Of a stretch of DNA of 64,000 nucleotides, positions 8,877-18,248 are shown piece after piece. Made by a program: the position numbers and the translations under genes. A model generated the notes under the pieces. It ran no database searches and was not told the DNA's origin. It was given only the letters and a program-made list of their open reading frames with translations. This stretch comes from an archaeon. Its GTDB lineage: Archaea; Nanobdellota; Nanobdellia; Woesearchaeales; GW2011-AR9. Position 1 is the stretch's first letter, and each line of letters opens with the position of its first letter. The DNA is taken from positions 1 through 64,000 of the forward strand of contig JABHQR010000020.1 in the NCBI GenBank assembly GCA_018696395.1, read 5' to 3'.

Positions 8877-8948
8877 AATAGGAATGAATTAAGCTTATTC
8901 ACAATAATAATTGGTGAAGTTATAATAAAACAAGAGAGGTAGTTTAAA

Positions 8949-9377
8949 ATGACAATAGTAAAAATTAACTTATACAAAGTTTGTGCAAACAGAAGTTTAG
9001 ACGCAAGAGGCGGACAGATTGGAATTAACAGTAATGTTTCTATTAAAGAAGTTGAAGATTTACAATTTAACATTCCTGGAAAAGCAGGTTTGAAATTCAA
9101 TTTTTCATTTACTTGTAAATACACCCCAGATTTAGGTTCAATTGAAGTAGAAGGCCAAGTATTTTATACTGGTGAAGAAGCTAAAGTTAAAGAAGTTAAA
9201 GAATTATGGGATAAAGAAAAGAAAGTTTCTGCAGAAGTTATGCAACAAGTTATTAACGCAGCATTACATAAAGGAAATATTCAAGCGATTAAAATCAGTG
9301 AAGAAGTTGGTTTACCTAGCCCATTACCTTTACCAAAAGTACAATCTAAACCTAAACCAACTGAAAAGAAAGAGTAA
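8949..9377 (+). CDS. Small beta-rich conserved archaeal protein
   Basis: A 142-residue protein with good ribosome binding site (GAGAGGTAG). The first ~85 residues alternate in a beta-strand pattern (LKFNFSFTCKYTPDLGSIEV, then EGQVFYTG), followed by two helices ending in EEVGLPSPLPLPKV and a Lys/Pro tail. This architecture is common in unnamed archaeal proteins and is loosely reminiscent of SecB-type export chaperones (beta sheet, two helices, Pro-rich end). That likeness is only an impression of topology. It is monocistronic with its own TATA box. Confidence 0.6.
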   Translation: MTIVKINLYKVCANRSLDARGGQIGINSNVSIKEVEDLQFNIPGKAGLKFNFSFTCKYTPDLGSIEVEGQVFYTGEEAKVKEVKELWDKEKKVSAEVMQQVINAALHKGNIQAIKISEEVGLPSPLPLPKVQSKPKPTEKKE

Positions 9378-9456
9378 TTCTTTTCTTAATTTTTATTTTT
9401 TTGAATTAATTTATTTCTACTAAACATTTATTAAACATAACACAATCTTTATATCT

Positions 9457-10149
9457 ATGCAAAAACCAAGAACTACTCTTTTCATGTTAATGTCTTTTGA
9501 TGGAAAAATTTCTACAGGGATTGGTAAAGGATTAGATTTTGATAAAGATTTACCCAACATTAAGGGAATTAAAGAAGGTCTAAATCAATATTATGAATTA
9601 GAACAAAAAACAGACATTGTTTCTTTCAATTCAGGAAAAGTTATGGCTAAAATAGGAGTAAATACACCTAAAAATCCAATTAAAAATATAAAACAAGTTA
9701 GTTTTGTTTTAGTTGATAATAAATCTCACCTTAACAAACAGGGCATAATTAATTTAACAAATAATCTGAAAAGATTATATTTAGTAACAACAAATAATAA
9801 TCATCCTGCTTACAAACTAAACTTAGAAAATTTAGACATTATTAAATATCAAAAAAAGGTAGATTTTAAAAATTTATTTTTAAAATTAAAAGATAAATAT
9901 TCAATTAAAAGAATGACTATCCAATCAGGTGGAACATTAAACTCAAAACTAATTAGAGATGGATTAATTAACAGAGTTTCTATTGTCATCGCACCTTGTT
10001 TAATTGGTGGAAAAAAAACTTCAACCATAATGGATGGAGATTCTTTAAAAGATAAAACTGAGTTGAAACATATTAAATCATTAAAACTTCTTAAAGTTAA
10101 CAAATTAAAGAATTCTTATTTACAATTAACTTATAAAATTAATAATTAA
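9457..10149 (+). CDS. RibD C-terminal/DHFR-like reductase
   Basis: A 230-residue protein of the dihydrofolate-reductase-like RibD_C family, which includes the archaeal diaminopyrimidine 5'-phosphate reductase of riboflavin synthesis. It begins TTLFMLMSFDGKISTG, the usual substrate-binding start, and has the family's C-terminal hallmark QSGGTLNSKLIRDGLI (residues ~157-172) and APCLIGGKK (~179-187), forming the NADPH site. No riboflavin genes lie nearby, so the exact reaction is open. There is no ribosome binding site; a TATA-like TTTATTAAA at 9427-9435 puts the transcription start at or near the ATG, so it is probably leaderless. Confidence 0.8.
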   Translation: MQKPRTTLFMLMSFDGKISTGIGKGLDFDKDLPNIKGIKEGLNQYYELEQKTDIVSFNSGKVMAKIGVNTPKNPIKNIKQVSFVLVDNKSHLNKQGIINLTNNLKRLYLVTTNNNHPAYKLNLENLDIIKYQKKVDFKNLFLKLKDKYSIKRMTIQSGGTLNSKLIRDGLINRVSIVIAPCLIGGKKTSTIMDGDSLKDKTELKHIKSLKLLKVNKLKNSYLQLTYKINN

Positions 10150-10160
10150 TCTGATAAAAA

Positions 10161-10169
10161 TTTATAAAG
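10161..10169 (+). promoter_or_regulatory. TATA box for the 10201 gene
   Basis: TTTATAAAG about 36 bp before the ATG at 10201. A start near 10190-10195 would leave a very short leader without a ribosome binding site. Confidence 0.5.
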
Positions 10170-10200
10170 TATTGATATACCCAGATTATAGATAATAAAA

Positions 10201-10569
10201 ATGACAGACAATCTTGAAGAATTATTTGAAAATAGTAGAGCAGACCAACCTACACTGACACCAAGAATTAATAAAGAAGAAAGTGAGAGGGAATTATATC
10301 AAGGATTTCAAGATTATGGCCTTCTGATTAAATTAATGGATTATGTTAATGAAAAGATTCCAAGAGATCAATTACTAGTCCAGATGCAAACTGCTTATGA
10401 ATTAAACTTAAAAGAGATATTTCCCAAAGTTAATAAAGATTATTTTTCTGAAACTGGTTTCTTAGGCCAATATTTAAGAAAAAATGAAGAAGTAAACATA
10501 AGCCAAATGAAAGGAGACATTGGAACTATTCTTTCAAGTATGGCCATTTTTGACAACCTTCTATATTAA
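10201..10569 (+). CDS. Hypothetical protein, 122 residues
   Basis: Unrecognised. It is predicted to be mostly helical and acidic (MTDNLEELFENSRADQ at the start) with no membrane segment, cysteine motif or known domain. The gene has its own TATA box and sits alone between the RibD-like gene and cdc48, all on the plus strand, but with gaps that suggest separate transcription. Confidence 0.55.
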   Translation: MTDNLEELFENSRADQPTLTPRINKEESERELYQGFQDYGLLIKLMDYVNEKIPRDQLLVQMQTAYELNLKEIFPKVNKDYFSETGFLGQYLRKNEEVNISQMKGDIGTILSSMAIFDNLLY

Positions 10570-10669
10570 TTTTATATTTAATACCTAGTTTTATCAAATC
10601 TTTAACAACAATATTTATATAATATAAAAACCATGATAATTCTGTCAAGATTATTGAGGGGTGGGATAT

Positions 10670-13009
10670 ATGGAAAATAAAAATTCTGAACAAAAACAAA
10701 GCAAAAAACAAGAGATCAGACTAAAAGTTATGGAAGCTGTCCAAGATGATGTTAATAGAGGCATTGTTAAGATTGATTCCAATTTTATGAAACAGATTAA
10801 TATCAGTCCAGGAGATATTGTTGAAATTGTTGGGGAACGTAAAACTGCAGCTATCGCAGAACGAGCATACCCTGGAGATATCGGACTTAACATTGTAAGA
10901 ATGGATGGTAATTGTAGAAGTAATGCCAGAACAAGTGTTGGAGAGATTGTTATTATAAGAAAAGCCGAAGTTGAAGTTGCTAAAAAAGTTTTCATTGCAC
11001 CAACTAGTAACAGAATTGTGCTTAAAGCTTCACCCCATTTATTTAAAGTTGGCTTAATGGGTAAGGCATTAACTAAAGGTGATTTAGTTTCGTTAGGAAA
11101 TTCTAATTCTAAAGCAAAATATAATCCATCAAGTCCAAGAAATGTTAATGATATTTTTACAGCTATGGAACAACGTTTTTCTGGAATGGGGTTTGGTGAT
11201 TTAAAATTCATGGTGGTCAATACTGATCCAAAAAATAAAACTGTAATAGTTGGTCGTGAAACTGAAGTTGAAGTAAGTTCCAGAGCAGTAGAAATTAAAG
11301 AAGATATTTTACTAAGTGTGAATTATGAAGACATTGGCGGGTTAAGTGAAGAAATTAAAAAAGTAAGGGAGATGATAGAATTACCTTTACGCCATCCAGA
11401 AATATTTGACAAATTAGGAATAGAAGCTCCAAAGGGAGTATTATTGTATGGTCCCCCTGGTACAGGAAAAACTTTACTAGCTAAAGCAGTAGCATCAGAA
11501 TCCGCAGTACATTTCATGGAACTGAAAGCTAGTGATGTAATTTCAGGTATTCCCGGTGCTACTGAAAAGAAAATGGGAGAAATTTTTGAAGAAGCACAAA
11601 AAAATGCTCCGACAATTTTGTTCATGGATGAACTTGATTCTATCGCATTTAAAAGACAAGATCGAGGTACTAACGAATTCTTGAATACCCCTGTTTCTGA
11701 ATTATTAAAAAATCTTGACGGGTTAAGTTCAAGAGGTAAAGTTGTAGTTATTGCTGCAACCAATCGACCAAATTCTTTAGACCCAGCATTAAGAAGACCA
11801 GGAAGATTTGACAGAGAGATAGAAATTGGTGTACCTGATAAAAATGGAAGATTAGAAATTTTAAAAATTCATACTAGAAATATGCCCTTAGCTAAAGATA
11901 TCAATTTGAAAGAAATAGCTAACGTAACCCATGGTTTTGTAGGGGCAGATTTACACGCTTTAGCAAAAGAAGCAGCAATGATAGTATTAAGAAAAATTTT
12001 ACCAGACTTAAGAATTGAAGGTATTGAAGAAGGTCAAGAGATACCAGAAGAAATTTTATCAAAGCTTATGGTCTATCAAAAAGATTTCCAAGATTCTTTG
12101 AAAGTTGTAAGGCCAAGTGCTATGCGAGAAGTGATGGTAGAAGTCCCAGAATTAGGATGGAAAGATATTGGCGGACTAACAGAAATCAAACAAAGATTAC
12201 AAGAAGCAGTTGAATGGCCATTAAAGCACAGACAAATGTTTAAACATGTAGGCATCAGGCCACCAAAAGGGATTTTATTATATGGTCCTCCTGGAACAGG
12301 AAAAACAATGTTAGCTAAAGCTGTTGCAAAAGAAAGTGAAGCTAATTTTATTCAAGTTAATGGACCTAGTTTACAACAAGATGGGATTGTAGGTAAAGAA
12401 ACTGAACAATTACGTAAAGTTTTCAAACGTGCTAGACAAACTGCACCAAGTATAATTTTCTTTGATGAAATTGATTCATTTGCTAAACGTAGAGGAACTG
12501 GTGGATCTGCAATGTCAGATTCTAACGAGAATATGTTAAACCAATTATTAATAGAGATGGATGGTATTGAAATCTTAAATGATGTTGTTGTTATCGCAGC
12601 AACTAACAGGCCAGACATATTAGACACAGCATTACTTCGCCCAGGAAGGTTTGATAATATTATTTTAACCACCATCCCTGATAAAGAAGCAAGAATTGAA
12701 CTGTTTAAAATTTATACCAAAGAAATGCCAATAACAAAAAATGTAGATATCAAAGAACTTGCTGACAGAACTGAAGGTTATGTTGGGGCAGATATTGAAT
12801 CTTTATGTAGAGAAGCAGGAATGTTTGCGTTACGTCAAAACAAAAAAACTAAAGAAGTTTCTATGGAAAATTTTCAAGATGCATTGAAAGTTGTACATGC
12901 TTCAGTGGATAAAGAAATTGAAGAAACATACGAAAAACTTTCTGAATATTTCAGTAAAGCAAGATCCAAAGCAATCGGTGGAAATGAAGGCAGAGGTTAT
13001 TTTGGGTAA
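10670..13009 (+). CDS. cdc48: Cdc48/p97/VAT AAA ATPase
   Basis: A hexameric unfoldase that extracts and unfolds proteins for degradation. In order: an N-domain of double-psi barrel type (residues ~18-200), D1 with [17 protein letters not shown] and AATNRP...RRPGRFD, and D2 with a second [17 protein letters not shown] and AATNRP...LRPGRFD. About 779 residues is normal for archaeal Cdc48. The ATG at 10670 is preferred because GAGGGGTGG just before it is the ribosome binding site; an upstream GTG (10661) lies within it. The C-terminus RGYFG ends hydrophobic-aromatic-X, a possible variant of the HbYX proteasome-docking motif. Confidence 0.95.
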   Translation: MENKNSEQKQSKKQEIRLKVMEAVQDDVNRGIVKIDSNFMKQINISPGDIVEIVGERKTAAIAERAYPGDIGLNIVRMDGNCRSNARTSVGEIVIIRKAEVEVAKKVFIAPTSNRIVLKASPHLFKVGLMGKALTKGDLVSLGNSNSKAKYNPSSPRNVNDIFTAMEQRFSGMGFGDLKFMVVNTDPKNKTVIVGRETEVEVSSRAVEIKEDILLSVNYEDIGGLSEEIKKVREMIELPLRHPEIFDKLGIEAPKGVLLYGPPGTGKTLLAKAVASESAVHFMELKASDVISGIPGATEKKMGEIFEEAQKNAPTILFMDELDSIAFKRQDRGTNEFLNTPVSELLKNLDGLSSRGKVVVIAATNRPNSLDPALRRPGRFDREIEIGVPDKNGRLEILKIHTRNMPLAKDINLKEIANVTHGFVGADLHALAKEAAMIVLRKILPDLRIEGIEEGQEIPEEILSKLMVYQKDFQDSLKVVRPSAMREVMVEVPELGWKDIGGLTEIKQRLQEAVEWPLKHRQMFKHVGIRPPKGILLYGPPGTGKTMLAKAVAKESEANFIQVNGPSLQQDGIVGKETEQLRKVFKRARQTAPSIIFFDEIDSFAKRRGTGGSAMSDSNENMLNQLLIEMDGIEILNDVVVIAATNRPDILDTALLRPGRFDNIILTTIPDKEARIELFKIYTKEMPITKNVDIKELADRTEGYVGADIESLCREAGMFALRQNKKTKEVSMENFQDALKVVHASVDKEIEETYEKLSEYFSKARSKAIGGNEGRGYFG

Positions 13010-13083
13010 ATTGTTTTATTTTATTTACTTTTTTATTTAATTCTCAATTATATTATGTCCAGGTCATTTCTCACCCAAAACAC

Positions 13084-13091
13084 TTATATAA
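13084..13091 (+). promoter_or_regulatory. TATA box for the FKBP gene
   Basis: TTATATAA 87-94 bp upstream of the ATG at 13178; a second weaker TTTATAC element lies near 13119. The leader contains a strong AGGAGG site. Confidence 0.5.
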
Positions 13092-13177
13092 CAAGCATAG
13101 TTTTGCTAAAAAACAAGTTTATACGAGTAATTCTGAATGTTTTGCTTGTAAGTCATAATTATAGGAGGAAATTAAAA

Positions 13178-13684
13178 ATGGCAGTAGAAAATGGAAATAA
13201 AATTAAAGTAGAATATACCGGAACTTTTGATGATGGTACTGTATTTGACAGTTCTGAAAAGCATGGCCAACCTTTAGAATTTGAAGTTGGTGCAGGAATG
13301 GTTATCAAAGGTTTTGATGATGCAGTTATTGGAATGGAAGTTGGCGATGAAAAAGAAGTTAAAATTGAAGCAAAAGATGCTTATGGTGAACCTAACGATC
13401 AAATGAAACAAAAAGTTCCTAAAGATCAATTACCTAAAGATCAAAAACCTGAAGTAGGGATGGTATTAGGAGTTTCAACACCTGATGGAAAACAGTTCCC
13501 TGCAAAAATCATTGAAGTAAATGATGATACAATCACAATCGATTTAAATCACCCATTAGCAGGTAAGAACTTAAACTTTAAGTTAAAGTTAGTTTCTATT
13601 GAAGAATCTTCTGCTAAAAAACCTGCTCAGGAAGAACAACCTGCAGAAACCCCAGTTGAAGAATCTGAAAAAAAAACTGAATGA
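13178..13684 (+). CDS. SlyD-type FKBP peptidyl-prolyl isomerase
   Basis: A 168-residue FKBP with an inserted flap ('IF') domain, the archaeal/SlyD architecture acting as folding chaperone. Motifs: VEYTGTFDDGTVFDSS (residues ~11-26), GAGMVIKGFDDAVIGM (~38-53), AYGEPN where the IF domain is inserted, and HPLAGKNLNFKLKLVSIE closing the FKBP barrel. A 22-residue Pro/Glu/Gln tail (KKPAQEEQPAETPVEE) follows. Start ATG 13178 has AGGAGG upstream; the open frame extends 41 codons further but through the promoter. The tail shares a 23-bp identical DNA stretch with the cold-shock gene at the window start. Confidence 0.92.
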   Translation: MAVENGNKIKVEYTGTFDDGTVFDSSEKHGQPLEFEVGAGMVIKGFDDAVIGMEVGDEKEVKIEAKDAYGEPNDQMKQKVPKDQLPKDQKPEVGMVLGVSTPDGKQFPAKIIEVNDDTITIDLNHPLAGKNLNFKLKLVSIEESSAKKPAQEEQPAETPVEESEKKTE

Positions 13685-13725
13685 TTTTTTAGTATTATTT
13701 TTTTATTTTTATAATTATTTTATTC
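13685..13725. terminator. T-rich terminator between FKBP and ligase genes
   Basis: Two runs of six to eight T directly after the FKBP stop, in a convergent gap; suits termination of the plus-strand transcript. Confidence 0.4.
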
Positions 13726-13746
13726 TAAACTTTTCTTAAACTAGAA

Positions 13747-15468
13747 TCACAATCCAATTTCATAAATCTCTTCCACTTCTTTGCTACTAGTTGCTTCTTC
13801 CACTTCCTTATCATCCCTATACCTAATGAATCTAGGGAAACGTAACGCCAGACCAGATGCACAAGTATGAATTGGACTTTTAGTAACTTCTGCTGCAGAA
13901 ACTTCTACAACCAAAACTGGTTCGAACCAAACTTCCGCTTCCATTTCTTTGTTCACAGAAAGTCTTGGAGGTGCTTTTTTCAAGACATGTTTCTTCAATT
14001 TTTCAGGAATTTCAGATAAATTTTCGTCAGTTAAACCAGTACCTAACTTACACACAGTTTCAAAAGTGTCATTATCATGATTATAACTAGCACACAAATA
14101 TGCACCATAGTTCCCAGTACGTTTGCCTTTCCCATAAAAAGCACCAACAATAACTAAATCAAAATTGTCAACCATATCTTCAACATAATCTTTTTTCCAT
14201 TTAATCCAGTTCCAACCACGAGTACCTGCTTGATAAACTGAATCTTGAGATTTTATGATAATACCCTCATAACCTTCACTTAATTTTTGTTTGAAAAATT
14301 TATTAATTTCGTCAACATCACGAGTTTCAATCTTATCTGCTAAAGTAATAACATTGTTAACTTCAACTATTTCAATTATTTTATTATTTCTTTCTTTATA
14401 ACTATGGTGAATGTAAGAAACATTATCAGCTAATAATAAGTCAAACACTTTTAACTGTATTGGAACATCTTTAGCATACTTTTCAATATCATGTTTTCTT
14501 TTTCTTTGCATTAATTTCTGGAAAGGTAAAGGCTTACCATTTGGATCAACAGCAAGGATCTCACCTTCAATAACAAACTCTTTAGCTTTAATTTGAGTTT
14601 CTAAAGCTCTTATCAAATCGGGAAATTGTAAAGTAATATTATCAAGCCTACGTGAAAATAAAGTAATATTTCCCCCTTTATCTTTATGTGCTTGAACTCG
14701 TTCACCATCATACTTGGCTTCAATTGTTAAATCACTACTGATCTTATCGATAACATCTTTCAGTTCTTTTACCCTTTGACATAACATAACTTTTATTGGC
14801 CTACCTACACGAACATCAGTTTTACTAACAGCTTCTAATCCTCCACTAGTTAACTCGTCAGCAATAATTTTAAGGTCAGGACAAATGTTGTACGCTTTTT
14901 CTAAAATTTCTTTATTCTTCTTTTCACCTGTAAAAGCTATTGCCATAGCATCAAGAACAGTCATTTCACCAACACCCATACGCAAAGTACCTAATGCAAT
15001 TCTTGCAACATATTTAGCTTCTTTGCCAGAAGATTTCTGCAACATTGACGCTAATAAACCAATCTTATGATCTTGTGAACCTGAACCAGAAATTATCGAA
15101 ATTTTGTGCAATTTTTCATACAATTCTTTAACAGTAAGTTTGCCTAATGGAATTAAAGTCATAACTTTTTTTCCACAAAATTCTTCTGCGGTTAATCCAA
15201 CATCACCAGATTCTTGAAAACTTTTCTTTACTTTAGAAGATTCTGCACCAGATGCAGTTATAATAGCTTTCAAGACTTGTTTCTCAGCCATACCTAACAC
15301 TACCCCCTCATAATCAGAAGAAATTTTTCCAAGTGTAAGGTAAGCTAATATACCTAATTCTTCTTTAGGTACTGATTTAAAAAAATCAGACAAGAGTTCT
15401 CTAATTTTATTACCTGAAGAAATAATTTCAAGTTCATTGTACAAGTCTGCTAATTTACTAAAATCCAT
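13747..15468 (-). CDS. lig: ATP-dependent DNA ligase
   Basis: A replicative/repair ligase that seals nicks using ATP. Start set at the ATG at 15468 (MDFSKLADLYNELE), giving 573 residues, the usual archaeal length; the longer frame to 15552 reads through promoter sequence, and TTTAAATAAA on the minus strand at ~15490-15500 implies a leaderless message. Domains: N-terminal DNA-binding helices (1-~210), nucleotidyltransferase with catalytic Lys in EAKYDGERVQAH, later motifs EGEILAV, EGIIIK and WIKWKKDY, then an OB domain ending in the RFPRFIRYRDDK block typical of archaeal ligases. Confidence 0.95.
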   Translation of the reverse strand: MDFSKLADLYNELEIISSGNKIRELLSDFFKSVPKEELGILAYLTLGKISSDYEGVVLGMAEKQVLKAIITASGAESSKVKKSFQESGDVGLTAEEFCGKKVMTLIPLGKLTVKELYEKLHKISIISGSGSQDHKIGLLASMLQKSSGKEAKYVARIALGTLRMGVGEMTVLDAMAIAFTGEKKNKEILEKAYNICPDLKIIADELTSGGLEAVSKTDVRVGRPIKVMLCQRVKELKDVIDKISSDLTIEAKYDGERVQAHKDKGGNITLFSRRLDNITLQFPDLIRALETQIKAKEFVIEGEILAVDPNGKPLPFQKLMQRKRKHDIEKYAKDVPIQLKVFDLLLADNVSYIHHSYKERNNKIIEIVEVNNVITLADKIETRDVDEINKFFKQKLSEGYEGIIIKSQDSVYQAGTRGWNWIKWKKDYVEDMVDNFDLVIVGAFYGKGKRTGNYGAYLCASYNHDNDTFETVCKLGTGLTDENLSEIPEKLKKHVLKKAPPRLSVNKEMEAEVWFEPVLVVEVSAAEVTKSPIHTCASGLALRFPRFIRYRDDKEVEEATSSKEVEEIYEIGL

Positions 15469-15587
15469 GTTATAAATGAAAAAAATTGATTTATTTAAAG
15501 GTATCTTTGATGTTTTAAGTTTAATATAAACACAAACAAACAAAAAAAGCAAGTGTAACTACTGAAACATAACTAATATTAGAAAGA

Positions 15588-15596
15588 TTTATATAT
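15588..15596 (+). promoter_or_regulatory. TATA box for the 15680 gene
   Basis: TTTATATAT in the divergent gap; start expected near 15620, with GGAGG at about 15661-15665. Confidence 0.5.
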
Positions 15597-15679
15597 GAAA
15601 CCGCTTGTAAGCTACAAAATAAAGAGATTGATAGAAAAATAGTGATCAGATAATATTTAATGGAGGAATATATTAAAAA

Positions 15680-16006
15680 ATGGATACAAAAGCAAAAGTA
15701 GGATTAGCAGCGTTAGTTGTTGGTGGAGCAAGTGCTCTATTCGTAGCAGGTCATAGTTATGGTGATTTTTTAGATTCAATGCCAGTAGTTGGAAACACAA
15801 TTGAAGTTGGAGATTCAGAATTTACTATAAAAGAATTAGATTTACCAAGAGACAGAAATACTTTAATCAAAGTTGGATCAGAATTATGTGGTTATGATTC
15901 TTCAAATTCAGGTTATATGAAATTTGAAGGATTTGATACAAGAGTTGGCCCAGATTACAGTGTAACAGCAACACCAAAGTACACAGAAGACAAGTGTTTT
16001 CAGTAA
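15680..16006 (+). CDS. Small membrane-anchored or secreted hypothetical protein
   Basis: A 108-residue product with clear GGAGG ribosome binding site. Residues ~6-24 (KVGLAALVVGGASALFVAG) form a single membrane segment or uncleaved signal; the rest is a small soluble domain with two cysteines (SELCGYD and EDKCFQ at the end) that could pair outside the cell. No family recognised. The general design (short anchor, extracytoplasmic domain) resembles the triplicated proteins at 2.8-4.6 kb, but I see no sequence motif in common. Confidence 0.6.
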   Translation: MDTKAKVGLAALVVGGASALFVAGHSYGDFLDSMPVVGNTIEVGDSEFTIKELDLPRDRNTLIKVGSELCGYDSSNSGYMKFEGFDTRVGPDYSVTATPKYTEDKCFQ

Positions 16007-16080
16007 ATTTTTTCTTTTTACTTTATTATTAATTTAAATTTCTTACAAAATATAAAAAACTAAAATATTGTCCCTTAAAC

Positions 16081-17484
16081 TTAATCTTCAAACCCTAACC
16101 TTCTCAAGATAAGCTCAGGACTGAATTCTTCCAAATCTCCATACCTTTGACCCATACCTAAGTAAAGGATAGGTTTCTTAATTGTATACGCAATAGAAAG
16201 CGGTGCACCACCATCTTCGTCAATGTCAGCTTTACTTAGTATAGCGGCATCTAAATTAACAAGTTCGTTAAACTTCTCTGCTTGTTCAACACAATCATTA
16301 CCAGTAATACTTTCACCTACAAAAACTTTCAAATCAGGATTTGTCACACGACAAATTTTGTCCAATTCCGCCATTAAGTTGGTATTAGAATGTAATCTTC
16401 CAGCAGTATCTATCATCACCACATTAATTTTATGTTTCTCAGCATGTTTAACTGCATCATAAGCTACAGCTGCAGCATCACTACCATAATCATGTTTAAT
16501 CATCTTTATTCCAAGTTTGTTAGCATGATCTTCTAACTGTTGAATTGCTGCTGCCCGAAAAGTATCAGAAGCTGCAAATACTATAGAATTACCTTTTTCT
16601 TTTAGTAAGTGTGCTAATTTTGCAATGGAAGTAGTTTTACCAGCACCGTTGATACCAAAAAACATGATAACATAAGGTTTTCCTTCAGATTTTTTCTGTT
16701 CAATTCTGTCTAAAAGACTAAACCTTTCAATAGATAAAATTTCTTTAAGAGTATTACTTAAAACTTCTTTAATTTTAGTTGGAATATCACGAGGTAAAGG
16801 TTGATTAACAAGTTCATGTTTCAAATCTTCTTTAATTCGTTCAATAACTTTAACAGAAACATTACTTTCTAATAAAACAAGTTCAAGATCCCAAAATAAA
16901 TCTTCAAATTTTTCAGAAGATATTGTTTTAGTTGTAAGTGCTTGTTTAAATTTACTAAAGAAACCTTTTTTTTCTGGAGAAATTTCTTTAACTTCTTTAG
17001 TTGTTTCTTCAATATCTTTTTCAGTTACAATATTTTCTTCTTTAGAAATTTTTTCTTTAACTTCATCAATTATTTCTTGTGAACTAGGTTTAATTATTTC
17101 AATTTTAGGTTCAGAACTATCAACTTTCTTTTCCCCAACTGAGATCTCTTGTTTTTTTACTTCTTCTTTTACTTCAGAACCACTCTTCTTTTCAGTTCTC
17201 TTTTCCTCAGCTTGTAATTCTTCTATCTCTCTTTGAATAGGAACTTCTTCTTTTTCAGATTCATGAGCAACATCTAATTCTTGTTCGATAAAATTTTGTT
17301 CGGGCTCATTTACTTTTTCTGATTTATCACTGGTAGATTTTTCTTCTGCCTCTAAAACTGGTTCTTCTTGAGATTCTTCTTTAATTAATTCTTTTAATTC
17401 TTCAGACTCTTCTGCAACCTCTTCAGTCTTTTTCGAGAATAATGAAAGACTTTTCTTCAACTTATCTTTTAATTTTCCGAACAT
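16081..17484 (-). CDS. ftsY: FtsY, signal recognition particle receptor
   Basis: The membrane-associated GTPase that receives ribosome-SRP complexes. The C-terminal NG domain (~residues 170-467) has G1 FFGINGAGKTTSIAKLAH, the closing-loop DTFRAAAIQQLEDHA, G3 DTAGRLHSN, G4-like SKADIDEDGG and the final GMGQRYGDLEEF motif. The first ~165 residues are a long Glu/Lys-rich low-complexity region, as in several archaeal and bacterial FtsY proteins, probably for membrane or translocon contact. The prefoldin-alpha gene lies 26 bp upstream on the same strand, a common archaeal pairing. Confidence 0.95.
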   Translation of the reverse strand: MFGKLKDKLKKSLSLFSKKTEEVAEESEELKELIKEESQEEPVLEAEEKSTSDKSEKVNEPEQNFIEQELDVAHESEKEEVPIQREIEELQAEEKRTEKKSGSEVKEEVKKQEISVGEKKVDSSEPKIEIIKPSSQEIIDEVKEKISKEENIVTEKDIEETTKEVKEISPEKKGFFSKFKQALTTKTISSEKFEDLFWDLELVLLESNVSVKVIERIKEDLKHELVNQPLPRDIPTKIKEVLSNTLKEILSIERFSLLDRIEQKKSEGKPYVIMFFGINGAGKTTSIAKLAHLLKEKGNSIVFAASDTFRAAAIQQLEDHANKLGIKMIKHDYGSDAAAVAYDAVKHAEKHKINVVMIDTAGRLHSNTNLMAELDKICRVTNPDLKVFVGESITGNDCVEQAEKFNELVNLDAAILSKADIDEDGGAPLSIAYTIKKPILYLGMGQRYGDLEEFSPELILRRLGFED

Positions 17485-17510
17485 TTTTGTTTATCTCTTA
17501 AATGATTAAT

Positions 17511-17915
17511 TTATAATTCTTGATTTTCTAAAAAATTAATTTTATCCATTGCTTGATACCCAACAGTTTCTAAAAGTTTTTCTATTTCTTCCACTGATTG
17601 AGTAATTTTACCTTCTTGTTCTTCTAATAATTTAATTGCCCCAGGAATTGGTTTTTCCACAGTAGTATTCATACCAACATTAATTATTACATTTTCATTG
17701 TTCATTAATTTAGCTTTAACAAAAATACCATTAGATACCTGAGCAAGTATTTCTGTATCAATCTTAGTTTTTTGAATTTCTAATAAAGCACTTTTTGAAA
17801 TATCAATTTCAACCAAATGTTGTTTAAGTTCTTCAACTTGATTTGATAATACTTCAATCTGTTGTTGCATCTGTTGAATTTCCATAATTTCCGCTTGTTT
17901 ATCTTCTGAAACCAT
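17511..17915 (-). CDS. pfdA: Prefoldin subunit alpha
   Basis: A 134-residue co-chaperone subunit that passes unfolded proteins to the thermosome. The N- and C-terminal coiled coils (IQQMQQQIEVLSNQVEELKQ and the helix after residue ~95) flank the beta-hairpin core containing ISNG-like VSNGIFVKAKL and VIINVGMNTTVEK, which marks the alpha class. It forms an operon with ftsY. Confidence 0.92.
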   Translation of the reverse strand: MVSEDKQAEIMEIQQMQQQIEVLSNQVEELKQHLVEIDISKSALLEIQKTKIDTEILAQVSNGIFVKAKLMNNENVIINVGMNTTVEKPIPGAIKLLEEQEGKITQSVEEIEKLLETVGYQAMDKINFLENQEL

Positions 17916-17999
17916 AATAAAAGAGAATTATATTACTTATTTTATAAAATTAACTGAATGTTTGATTATATACTGATAAAGTTTAAAGAAAAAAATAAG

Positions 18000-18127
18000 T
18001 GTGGGGGAAGGGATTTGAACCCCTGAACCTACTAAAGGACAGGATATCTCAAGTAATAATACTCAATTGAGTACTCAGACTTAATTTCTTAAGTCCTGCG
18101 CATTTGACCAAACTTTGCTACCCCCAC
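18000..18127 (-). tRNA. tRNA-Leu(UAA) with intron
   Basis: Read on the minus strand, a 7-bp acceptor stem GTGGGGG/CCCCCAC closes the molecule, the T arm is AGGGG-TTCAAAT-CCCTT, the D arm contains GGTCAAA, and a long variable arm (CCT TTAGT AGG) marks class II. The anticodon stem CAGGA/TCCTG encloses the loop CTTAAGA after splicing, giving anticodon TAA. The discriminator base is A, as archaeal tRNA-Leu requires, and CCA is not encoded. Exons are 18088-18127 and 18000-18045; mature length is 86 nt. Confidence 0.92.
18046..18087 (-). other. tRNA-Leu intron (42 nt)
   Basis: The intron sits at the canonical position 37/38. The exon-1 end CTTAAG can pair with CTTGAG near the intron's 3' end, which gives the central helix of a bulge-helix-bulge splice site. 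The intron interior contains the perfect palindrome TACTCAATTGAGTA, forming its own hairpin. Cleavage would be by the archaeal splicing endonuclease. Confidence 0.8.
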
Positions 18128-18248
18128 ATGTTTGGATCGCAGGTGCCCTAAACTTAGTAGCTACCTTGGAAAAATGCTTTCCATTTAAAAAAGTTGTTGT
18201 TTAGAAGGCATTATCAAAAAGGAATAATTTAAAATATCAAAAGAAATT

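Noticed and set aside
18128-18183. A second tRNA or C/D-box RNA upstream of tRNA-Leu
   Set aside because: There are small palindromes but no cloverleaf and no C or D boxes; it is more likely leader or promoter sequence.
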